Part shown: positions 1 through 5,530 of the stretch, in pieces
How the letters are laid out: each line of letters starts with the position of its first letter
How positions within the stretch are numbered: the first letter of the stretch is position 1
Assembly: GCA_040307715.1 (NCBI GenBank)
Contig: JAWRJC010000069.1
Location: forward strand, 1-7,015
Length of the DNA stretch: 7,015 bases
From: RUG13615 sp040307715
GTDB lineage: Bacteria > Bacillota > Clostridia > Peptostreptococcales > Anaerovoracaceae
Direction of reading: 5' to 3'
Translations under genes and position numbers: made by a program
The notes under the pieces: generated by a model
The model's input: the letters and a program-made list of their open reading frames with translations, nothing else
What the model was told of the DNA's origin: nothing
Database searches by the model: none

Positions 1-1198
1 GTTCCACACCGGCGACTTCAAGATCGACTACACGCCGGTGGACGGCGAGCCGATCGATCTGGCCGCTTTTGCGGACGTCGGCAACAAGGGGGTCCTGCTT
101 CTGATGGCGGACAGTACGAACGCGACGCGTCCAGGCTACACCAAGTCCGAAAAGCTTGTCGGTTCCACGCTGGAGGGTATCATCCGCCGCTCCAATGCGC
201 GGATCATCATCGCGACGTTCTCCTCGAACGTACACCGGATCCAGAAGATCATCGATCACGCGGCGGCCAACCACCGCAAAGTGGCGATCTCAGGCCGCAG
301 TATGGAAAAAGTCGTCAGTCTGGCGATAGAGCTCGGTTACATCAAAGTGCCGGACGGGGTGCTCATCGATCTGTTCGATGCCAGACGCATTCCCGACCAG
401 AATTTGATCATCGTCACCACCGGGAGCCAGGGCGAGCCGATGAGCGCGCTTTCCCGTATGGCGAACAACACGCACCGGGCGATCCAGATCAAGCAGGGTG
501 ACCAGATCATCCTGTCGTCGAGTCCCATCCCCGGCAATGAAAAACTGATCAGCAATGTCATCAACCGCCTGTACGAGAAGGGGGCGGAGGTCATCTACTC
601 GGATATCGCCGAAACGCACGTGTCCGGCCATGCCTGTGCGGAGGAACTCAAGCTGGTGCATTCTCTGATCCGGCCGAAATTCTTTATGCCGGTGCACGGC
701 GAAGTCCGTCATCTGCGCGCGCATGAAGAGATCGCGAAAGACCTCGGGATGCCGGCGGAAAACATCTTCAAACTGGAGAACGGGGATTGCCTGCATCTGA
801 CAGAAGAAACAGCAGTGCTTGAGAAGCATTACTGTTCCGCCGGCGATGTCATGGTCGACGGACTGGGCGTCGGGGATGTCGGCAATGCGGTTCTGCGCGA
901 CCGCAGACTGCTGTCCGAGGCCGGTCTGATCCTGGTGGTCGCCTCGATCGAAGAAGACACAAATGCGATCATTTCGGGCCCCGATCTTATTTCCCGCGGA
1001 TTTGTCTATGTCAAGGACCACGGCGATCTGATGGGGGAGGCCCAGAAGGTCGCGGCGGACGCACTGGCGAAGTTCGACGGCCGCAGAGATGTGGAATGGG
1101 CAGTGATGAAGAACGCACTGCGGGATGAACTGAAGAAGTTCATCTACATGCGCACCGGCAGACATCCGGTCATCCTGCCTGTCTTTATGGAAGTCTGA
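1..1198 (+). CDS. rnj: Ribonuclease J, C-terminal part (5' end outside window)
   Basis: RNase J is a metallo-beta-lactamase/beta-CASP nuclease with 5'-3' exonuclease and endonuclease activity, central to mRNA decay and rRNA maturation in Bacillota. The reading frame is open from base 2, so about 398 residues are visible of a family that is usually about 550. The HxHxDH metal motif lies upstream of the window. Visible landmarks are HTGDFKID at 5-28, the beta-CASP motif A aspartate in ADSTN (near 107-121), SGRSM (290-304), HVSGHA (617-634) and MPVHGE (689-706). The region after about 800 is the typical C-terminal domain. A GTG codon at 38 is internal and is not a start. Whether this is a J1 or J2 paralogue cannot be told from this fragment. 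The next gene starts 41 bp downstream and is probably co-transcribed. Family assignment is very secure; the symbol is generic. Confidence 0.96.
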   Translation, partial: FHTGDFKIDYTPVDGEPIDLAAFADVGNKGVLLLMADSTNATRPGYTKSEKLVGSTLEGIIRRSNARIIIATFSSNVHRIQKIIDHAAANHRKVAISGRSMEKVVSLAIELGYIKVPDGVLIDLFDARRIPDQNLIIVTTGSQGEPMSALSRMANNTHRAIQIKQGDQIILSSSPIPGNEKLISNVINRLYEKGAEVIYSDIAETHVSGHACAEELKLVHSLIRPKFFMPVHGEVRHLRAHEEIAKDLGMPAENIFKLENGDCLHLTEETAVLEKHYCSAGDVMVDGLGVGDVGNAVLRDRRLLSEAGLILVVASIEEDTNAIISGPDLISRGFVYVKDHGDLMGEAQKVAADALAKFDGRRDVEWAVMKNALRDELKKFIYMRTGRHPVILPVFMEV

Positions 1199-1207
1199 TA
1201 CTGCAAG

Positions 1208-1223
1208 CTGCAGGAGCCTGCAG
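1208..1223 (+). repeat. Short inverted repeat between rnj and the ylbF-like gene
   Basis: CTGCAG-GAGC-CTGCAG forms a 6-bp stem with a 4-nt loop, sitting between the rnj stop and the Shine-Dalgarno of the next gene. An alternative 5-bp hairpin (CTGCA-AGC-TGCAG, 1201-1213) overlaps it, so the two are mutually exclusive. There is no U-run after either, so I do not call a terminator. It could be a processing or stability hairpin, or chance. Confidence 0.35.
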
Positions 1224-1239
1224 CAGGAAGGAGCAAATA

Positions 1240-1575
1240 ATGAACGTTTATGATGAAGCCCACAACCTGGAGAGAGCCATCCGTGAATCGCAGGAATTCA
1301 AGGAATTCGATGCGGCCAGAACGAAAGTCAAGGCCAATCCCGACCTCGACAACATGCTGAAGGACTTCGCCGAAAAGCAGATCGCGATCCAGGCGAAGCA
1401 GATGATGGGCGAAGAAGTCGGTCCGGAAGCCATGGAAGCGGTCCAGAAACTCTACGGTATCATCGCCAGCGATCCGCTTGCCGCGGAGTATCTGCAGACG
1501 CAGATGCGTTTCACCATCATGATGCAGGATGTCTACAAGATCCTCGGTGAAACAGCCGGTCTGGGAATGGAGTAA
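1240..1575 (+). CDS. YlbF/YmcA (Com_YlbF) family protein
   Basis: This is a 111-residue, highly charged, all-helical protein starting MNVYDEAHNLERAIRESQEF, which is the family's usual N-terminal pattern: a helix with the residues to be trimmed, then an E-F-K-E-F segment. The middle contains the typical stretch with NPDLDNMLKDFAEKQ (about residues 33-47), and the C-terminal helix includes QTQMRFTIMMQDVYKILGE. In B. subtilis, YlbF and YmcA (with YaaT) form the Y-complex, which influences RNase Y cleavage, competence, sporulation and biofilm formation. The related YheA has no assigned role there. This protein has no cysteine at all, so it cannot bind the iron-sulfur clusters reported for the YlbF/YmcA complex; its length is closer to YheA. 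The start is supported by AAGGAG at 1228-1233, six bases before ATG. Position 41 bp after RNase J suggests co-expression with an RNA-decay enzyme. The exact subfamily is uncertain. Confidence 0.88.
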   Translation: MNVYDEAHNLERAIRESQEFKEFDAARTKVKANPDLDNMLKDFAEKQIAIQAKQMMGEEVGPEAMEAVQKLYGIIASDPLAAEYLQTQMRFTIMMQDVYKILGETAGLGME

Positions 1576-1595
1576 GAATCGGAGAAGGAAAAAAT

Positions 1596-1826
1596 ATGTC
1601 TGTGCGGCGAAGTCACGCCGGCGCGGGCGTATCGCTGCGCACAGCGGGCGCAGATGCAGCAGCGCGCGTGGCTGACAGCCGCACAAAGCGATTCCTTGTC
1701 ATAGACTTGTTAAGACAACCGATATTTGGTATAATAAGCGCCGGAAATCAACGATTTCCCCGCGTAAAATCGTTTACAGTATTGCAACAGCAAAGAATGG
1801 AGTTAGATTATGATCAGTGCAGGTGA
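1596..1826 (+). CDS. Doubtful small ORF between the ylbF-like gene and efp
   Basis: This 76-codon ORF starts with ATG at 1596. It has an excellent Shine-Dalgarno (GGAG at 1581-1584 and AAGGA at 1585-1589, six bases before ATG). The predicted protein is basic and alanine/arginine-rich in its first half, with no signal peptide, membrane segment or motif I recognise. Against it: the 3' half runs through the efp promoter (1707-1735) and the dyads near 1743-1774, its end overlaps the first 17 bases of efp in another frame, and codon use does not show the strong third-position GC of the neighbouring genes. It may be a real small protein, a remnant whose 3' end has been replaced by the efp promoter, or a chance ORF. 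No function is proposed. Confidence 0.22.
   Translation: MSVRRSHAGAGVSLRTAGADAAARVADSRTKRFLVIDLLRQPIFGIISAGNQRFPRVKSFTVLQQQRMELDYDQCR
1707..1735 (+). promoter_or_regulatory. Strong sigma-A-type promoter of efp (extended -10)
   Basis: TTGTTA (1707-1712) and a perfect TATAAT (1730-1735) are separated by 17 bp. TG at 1727-1728 adds an extended -10 element. The expected transcription start is about 1741-1743, giving an efp leader of about 68 nt. The AT-rich patch stands out in GC-rich surroundings. This indicates that efp has its own promoter and does not depend on transcription from rnj-ylbF. Confidence 0.78.
1743..1774 (+). promoter_or_regulatory. Overlapping dyads at the start of the efp leader
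   Basis: Two inverted repeats share one segment. The first is GGAAATC-AAC-GATTTCC (1743-1759, 7-bp stem, 3-nt loop). The second is AACGATTT (1750-1757) with AAATCGTT (1767-1774), an 8-bp stem with a 9-nt loop. The hairpins cannot form together in RNA. In DNA they make a GATTT/AAATC dyad at or just past the predicted +1, where an operator could lie. There is no U-run and the Shine-Dalgarno (1799-1802) is not included, so a mechanism is not evident. The repeats are seen; a regulatory role is inferred. Confidence 0.42.
1799..1802 (+). promoter_or_regulatory. Ribosome binding site of efp
   Basis: GGAG lies seven bases upstream of the efp ATG at 1810. It supports this start, which also gives the normal 186-residue protein. 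It lies 24 nt beyond the leader dyads and is not paired by them. Confidence 0.7.
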
Positions 1827-2370
1827 TTTCAGAAAAGGTATGACGTTCCAGATCGACGGTGTTCCGCATGTCGTGCTTGATTTCCAGCATGTCAAGCCGG
1901 GTAAAGGTGCTGCTTTCGTCCGCACCAAGTATAAGAACATCCTGACCGGCGCGATCCGTGAGGATGCGTTCAACCCGTCGGACAAGTTCGCCAAGGCCAT
2001 CATCGAGACCAAGCACATGACCTATTCCTACAACGACGGCGACCTCTATTACTTCATGGACGGCGAGACGTTCGAACTGATCCCGGTCGGCAAGGAGATG
2101 GTCGAAGACGCCATCAAGTTCCTCAGAGAGAACGATGAAGCGACCCTCAAGTTCTATGACAACAGACCGTTCCTCGTCGAAGCGCCGAACTTTGTTGACC
2201 TGAAGGTCATCGAGACGGAGCCGGGTGTCAAGGGCGACACCGCGACGAACGTTCAGAAGCAGGCAGTCGTTGAGACAGGCGCGACCGTCATGGTGCCCAT
2301 CTTCATCGAAGAAGGCGAGACGATCCAGATCGACACCCGCAGCGGAGAATACCTCGGCCGCTCCAAGTAA
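1810..2370 (+). CDS. efp: Elongation factor P
   Basis: EF-P binds between the ribosomal P and E sites and helps form peptide bonds at polyproline stretches. The 186-residue length is standard and the three domains are intact: an N-terminal KOW-like domain (about 1-65), a central OB domain (about 66-128) and a C-terminal OB domain (about 129-186, with the conserved GDTA and the SGEYLGR end). The loop that contacts the P-site tRNA reads KPGKGAAF, with Lys32 at its tip and Pro30 before it, as in B. subtilis EF-P, where Lys32 carries 5-aminopentanol. This differs from the arginine-type (rhamnosylated) EF-P, and no modification enzyme is encoded in the window. The start has GGAG at 1799-1802, seven bases before ATG. 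It has its own strong promoter upstream. No pepP-type peptidase precedes it, unlike in many Bacillota. Confidence 0.97.
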   Translation: MISAGDFRKGMTFQIDGVPHVVLDFQHVKPGKGAAFVRTKYKNILTGAIREDAFNPSDKFAKAIIETKHMTYSYNDGDLYYFMDGETFELIPVGKEMVEDAIKFLRENDEATLKFYDNRPFLVEAPNFVDLKVIETEPGVKGDTATNVQKQAVVETGATVMVPIFIEEGETIQIDTRSGEYLGRSK

Positions 2371-2387
2371 GCGTGTCGGAAAAGGGG

Positions 2388-2399
2388 ATCTCCGGAGAT
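2388..2399. repeat. 12-bp perfect palindrome after efp
   Basis: ATCTCCGGAGAT is a perfect palindrome 17 bp after the efp stop codon. As RNA it gives only a 4-bp stem with a 4-nt loop, and there is no U-run, so it is not a terminator. It could be a protein-binding site or chance. Confidence 0.25.
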
Positions 2400-2447
2400 G
2401 GACGACTACCACAGTAGCCGTATGAAGGCGGAAGAATAAGAAACCAC

Positions 2448-2497
2448 GGGACCATGAGAGCATGCCGCGAATGGGTGCGGCGGGCTCTGATGGTTCC
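2448..2497 (+). ncRNA. Long imperfect hairpin in the efp-mltG gap
   Basis: The left arm GGGACCAT (2448-2455) pairs with ATGGTTCC (2490-2497) with one G-U. After a G/G mismatch, AGAGC (2457-2461) pairs with GCTCT (2484-2488). After an A/G mismatch and a U-G pair, GCCGC (2464-2468) pairs with GCGGC (2477-2481), closing an 8-nt loop. That is 19 base pairs over 50 nt. The following bases, TTGCGCTATAAT, are not a U-run, so this is not a standard intrinsic terminator. It ends 12 nt before the mltG Shine-Dalgarno. Possible roles are an attenuating or processing structure, an mRNA 5' stabiliser, or an inefficient terminator. The pairing is seen directly; the role is unknown. Confidence 0.5.
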
Positions 2498-2520
2498 TTG
2501 CGCTATAATGGAGAATACCA

Positions 2521-3600
2521 ATGGAGAAGAATAACAAGAAGAAAGGAGCGGGACTGAAGATCCTGATCGCGGTCCTCGTGATCGCAGTCGCCGGCACAGG
2601 CGGCGCGCTGCTGTACAACGGGCATGCTGTCAGCGCCGTGGATCCTTCCGATGAGACTCCGGTCTATGTAGAGATCCCGGAAGGCAGCTATACAGCGTCT
2701 ATCGCCGGTATCCTGGAGGATGCAGGGGTGATCCGTAATGCTACGGTCTTCCGGATCCAGAGCAAACTCCGTCATAAGGACGGTCAGTACGTGGCCGGCA
2801 CCTATGAGTTCACCAAAGCGATGACAATGACACAGATCATGGATAAGATCGCAAGCGGGGAGACGACAGGACTCAAGTTCCAGATCCTCGACGGACAGAC
2901 CATCGATAAAGTGGCGGAACAGCTTGTGAAGGAAGGGGTCGTCGATGAGGCGGACTTCTACCATGAGGTGGAGAACGGGACGTTCGATTATCCCTTCATG
3001 AGCATGCTGCCGGAAGGCCCGACGAGGCTGGAAGGCTTTCTGTATCCGGACACCTATACATTGCCGCTCGATGCGACGGCGCACGATATCATCGACGCGA
3101 TGCTGCAGGGGTTTGACAATCACATGAACGAGGAAGGCATCTACGATGCGGTCGCGGCAAGCGGCATGGATCTGTATACGGTCATCACCAAGGCGTCGAT
3201 CATCCAGCGGGAGGCAGGTGCGGCGGAGGAGATGCCCAATGTTGCCAGTGTTATCGACAACCGTCTCAAGATCGGGATGCCTCTGCAGATGGACAGCATC
3301 ATCGCGTATATCCAGAAAGAAGATAAGATCAGAGCGACTTACTCGGACATCGCGGTCGAGTCGGATTACAATCCGTATACCAACTACGGACTGCCGCCCG
3401 GACCGATCTGCACGCCCGGCATCGACGCGATCCGCGCAGCCCTGTCCCCGGCGCAGACCGATTATCTGTACTTTGTAGCCAGCCCGGAAATGGACGGCAC
3501 CAACCGGTATTCCGAGACATATGAGCAGTTCCTGAAGGACAAGGCGGACTTTGACGAAGCTTACGAGAAGTACATCCAGGAACACCCGGATCAGGAGTAG
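2521..3600 (+). CDS. mltG: Endolytic murein transglycosylase MltG (YceG family)
   Basis: MltG cleaves nascent peptidoglycan strands inside the chain and is thought to set or terminate glycan length at the membrane. The 359-residue protein has a lysine-rich cytoplasmic start, one membrane helix (about residues 11-32) and an extracellular part. It contains a LysM-like subdomain (about 45-125) and the YceG catalytic domain. Family landmarks are LEGFLYPDTY (170-179), KASIIQREA with the likely catalytic Glu231, VIDNRLKIGMPLQMD (244-258) and GLPPGPICTPG (290-300). The first position of the usual E-x-E pair is Gln229, a substitution also seen in other members. GGAG at 2510-2513 lies seven bases before ATG. 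It heads a tight series with trmR and trhP, as yrrL does in B. subtilis. No convincing promoter is visible directly upstream, so transcription may come through from efp. Confidence 0.95.
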   Translation: MEKNNKKKGAGLKILIAVLVIAVAGTGGALLYNGHAVSAVDPSDETPVYVEIPEGSYTASIAGILEDAGVIRNATVFRIQSKLRHKDGQYVAGTYEFTKAMTMTQIMDKIASGETTGLKFQILDGQTIDKVAEQLVKEGVVDEADFYHEVENGTFDYPFMSMLPEGPTRLEGFLYPDTYTLPLDATAHDIIDAMLQGFDNHMNEEGIYDAVAASGMDLYTVITKASIIQREAGAAEEMPNVASVIDNRLKIGMPLQMDSIIAYIQKEDKIRATYSDIAVESDYNPYTNYGLPPGPICTPGIDAIRAALSPAQTDYLYFVASPEMDGTNRYSETYEQFLKDKADFDEAYEKYIQEHPDQE

Positions 3601-3603
3601 CGG

Positions 3604-4197
3604 ATGCGGGACGATCTTATCTGGCTTCGCGGTGTCTGTGAACGGCGCGGTGTTCCGCTGATCCGCAGGGATACCGAAGAGGTGATCCGGAATGTGCTCG
3701 CGGCATGCAAGCCCGCCCGGATCCTTGAGATCGGGACGGCACTTGGCTATTCCGCCTGCCTGATGGCAAGCATACTGCCGGAAGCCTCGGTCACGACGAT
3801 CGAGATCTACGACCGGAGCTATTACGACGCCAAGGAGGCGATCGCCCGGCTCGGGCTGTCAGACCGGATCGAACAGCGGCTGGGCGATGCGGCTGACGTG
3901 CTGCCGGTCCTTGCCGCGGAAGGACGCCGGTTTGATCTTGCGTTCATCGATGCTGCGAAGAGCCATTACAGAGTATATTTTGAAGGTGCACTATCCATGA
4001 TGGAGTCCGGTGGCGTCATTCTCTGTGACAACCTGATGCTCGGTGCCACACTGGAGGAACCCGGCAAAAACGATCGGCGGCACAGGACGAGCGCCAGACA
4101 GATGGAGCGGTTCATTGAAGAACTGCGGCAGGACAGCCGTGTTGCAACGGCCTTTTACGAGTGCGGAGACGGCCTCTCGGTGAGCCGGATCCGATGA
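3604..4197 (+). CDS. trmR: SAM-dependent O-methyltransferase, probable tRNA 5-hydroxyuridine methyltransferase TrmR
   Basis: This 197-residue class I methyltransferase belongs to the O-methyltransferase family 3 (COMT-like) group. Motif I is LEIGTALGYSA (41-51), the ribose-binding acid is in TTIEIYD (Glu67), and likely metal ligands are Asp116 (FIDAAKSHY), Asp142 and Asn143 (CDN). B. subtilis TrmR (YrrM) methylates ho5U34 to mo5U34 in tRNAs, widening wobble decoding. The assignment to TrmR rests on family plus position between mltG and a U32/TrhP gene, exactly as in B. subtilis yrrLMNO. It is about 20 residues shorter than B. subtilis TrmR at the N-terminus. The start is forced, because an in-frame TAG (the mltG stop) lies three bases upstream. 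AGGAG at 3593-3597 serves as Shine-Dalgarno inside the end of mltG. A small-molecule methyltransferase role is possible but less likely. Confidence 0.88.
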   Translation: MRDDLIWLRGVCERRGVPLIRRDTEEVIRNVLAACKPARILEIGTALGYSACLMASILPEASVTTIEIYDRSYYDAKEAIARLGLSDRIEQRLGDAADVLPVLAAEGRRFDLAFIDAAKSHYRVYFEGALSMMESGGVILCDNLMLGATLEEPGKNDRRHRTSARQMERFIEELRQDSRVATAFYECGDGLSVSRIR

Positions 4198-4219
4198 CAC
4201 ACAGACATAACTGACAGCA

Positions 4220-5479
4220 ATGAAACTGGAATTACTGGCCCCTGCGGGGGACATTGAAAAACTGAAGACCGCCGTGCTGTACGGTGCGGATGCCGTTTAT
4301 TTCGGCGGCGAAGCCTTCAGCCTGCGCAGCGGCGCAGGCAACTTCAGCACGGAAGAGATGCGGGAAGGCGTGGCATTCGCGCATGCGCACGGTGTGCGCT
4401 GTTACCTGACTCTAAATATTTATCCGCACAATGAGGATATTGGCCCGATGGAACGGTTCCTTGAGGAGATCCGGGACATCCCGGTCGATGCCTTCCTGGT
4501 GTCCGATCCGGGTGCGATGATGGTGCTGCGGGAGCACATCCCGGAGGCGGCTGTCCATCTGTCTACGCAGGCGAACATGACCAACTACAGGACGGCGCAG
4601 TTCTGGTACGCACAGGGCGTGCGGCGTGTCGTGACAGCCCGGGAGATGTCGGTCGCCGAGATCGCGGAGATGAAACGGCATCTGCCGCAGGATATGGAGA
4701 TCGAAGCCTTTGTGCACGGCGCAATGTGCGTTTCTTATTCAGGGAGATGCCTGCTAAGCAACTTCATGACCGGGCGGGACGCCAACCGCGGTGAATGCGC
4801 GCATCCCTGCAGATGGAAATACGCGCTCGTCGAGGAACAGCGCCCCGGTGTATACTGGCCGGTAGAGGAGGATGCCCGCGGCAGCTATATCATGAACTCC
4901 GGTGACCTCTGCATGATCCGGCATATCCCCGCGCTGGTGCAAGCAGGTGTGACGAGCTTCAAGATCGAAGGCCGGATGAAGAGTATCTTCTATCTGGCAA
5001 CGGTCGTTGCGCAGTACCGCAAAGCCATCGATGCGGCGCAGCGGCTCCTCTCCGGGGAACCGGCGGATGGCCGCAGCGGATGCTCCTCCTATGAAGCGCT
5101 CGCGGAACAATGGCTCGCCGAGCTCGGCAAAGTCAGCCACAGGACGTTTACGACGGGGTTTTACTTCGGCAAACCGGATGCATCCTCCCATAACTATGAA
5201 ACCAGCGCCTATGTGCGCGATTATACGTTCGTCGGCCTCGTGCTCTCCTATGACACAGGGACCGGGGAAGCGCTGGTGGAGCAGCGCAACAAAATGACCG
5301 CGGGGGAACAGATCGAAGTCTTCGGACCGGAAGGAGAGGCATTCACCCAGACAATCGGGGGAATGAGAGACGCGGAAAGCGGCGAAGCGGTCGATACCGC
5401 ACCGCACCCGCAGCAGCACCTTCTGATCCCCATGGACTGTCCGGTGTATCCCGGGGCGATGCTGCGCCGGGCAAAGTAA
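4220..5479 (+). CDS. trhP: U32-family protein, probable tRNA uridine 5-hydroxylase TrhP
   Basis: This 419-residue protein begins MKLELLAPAGD, the standard U32 N-terminus. It carries the full U32 signature E-x-F-x-x-G-A-M-C-x4-G-x-C-x-L-S at residues 162-180. Cys170, Cys177, Cys193, Cys197 and Cys231 include the expected ligands of the [4Fe-4S] cluster of this family. A C-terminal U32_C beta-barrel covers about 335-415. Although once annotated as peptidases, TrhP proteins act in prephenate-dependent hydroxylation of U34 in tRNA; TrmR, encoded just upstream, methylates the product. It matches YrrO (TrhP2) in size and position. No YrrN (TrhP1) homologue is present between it and trmR. The other U32 branch, RlhA (23S rRNA ho5C), is a weaker alternative given the context. 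The start is fixed by an in-frame TAA at 4208-4210, but no Shine-Dalgarno is visible. Confidence 0.87.
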   Translation: MKLELLAPAGDIEKLKTAVLYGADAVYFGGEAFSLRSGAGNFSTEEMREGVAFAHAHGVRCYLTLNIYPHNEDIGPMERFLEEIRDIPVDAFLVSDPGAMMVLREHIPEAAVHLSTQANMTNYRTAQFWYAQGVRRVVTAREMSVAEIAEMKRHLPQDMEIEAFVHGAMCVSYSGRCLLSNFMTGRDANRGECAHPCRWKYALVEEQRPGVYWPVEEDARGSYIMNSGDLCMIRHIPALVQAGVTSFKIEGRMKSIFYLATVVAQYRKAIDAAQRLLSGEPADGRSGCSSYEALAEQWLAELGKVSHRTFTTGFYFGKPDASSHNYETSAYVRDYTFVGLVLSYDTGTGEALVEQRNKMTAGEQIEVFGPEGEAFTQTIGGMRDAESGEAVDTAPHPQQHLLIPMDCPVYPGAMLRRAK

Positions 5480-5530
5480 ACGGACGGAAACAACAAAAAC
5501 CAAGTGACGGAGTGAAAGAAAGGAATCGCT

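Noticed and set aside
290..1165. 291-codon minus-strand ORF opposite rnj
   Set aside because: It is a shadow of the RNase J frame. The plus-strand protein has all family motifs, and the antisense translation shows no recognisable domain.
1293..1308. Direct repeat GGAATTC x2 in the ylbF-like gene
   Set aside because: It encodes E-F-K-E-F, a normal family segment; reuse of the same codons explains the repeat.
1774..2463. 229-codon minus-strand ORF opposite efp
   Set aside because: It is antisense to an intact EF-P gene and has no recognisable product.
2504..2509. TATAAT just before mltG as a promoter
   Set aside because: No -35 hexamer lies at 16-18 bp, and the bases before it are not an extended -10. 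The start site would fall about five bases before the ATG, making the good Shine-Dalgarno (2510-2513) unusable.
3113..3118. TTGACA inside mltG as a -35 element
   Set aside because: The nearest -10-like hexamer (TACGAT, 3142) is 23 bp away, and the site lies within conserved coding sequence.
2503..3585. 360-codon minus-strand ORF opposite mltG
   Set aside because: It mirrors the mltG frame almost end to end, as expected in GC-rich coding DNA with few antisense stops. No domain is recognised.
5480..5530. Possible terminator between trhP and the CorC-like gene
   Set aside because: The 51-bp gap is A-rich with no stable inverted repeat and no T-run.
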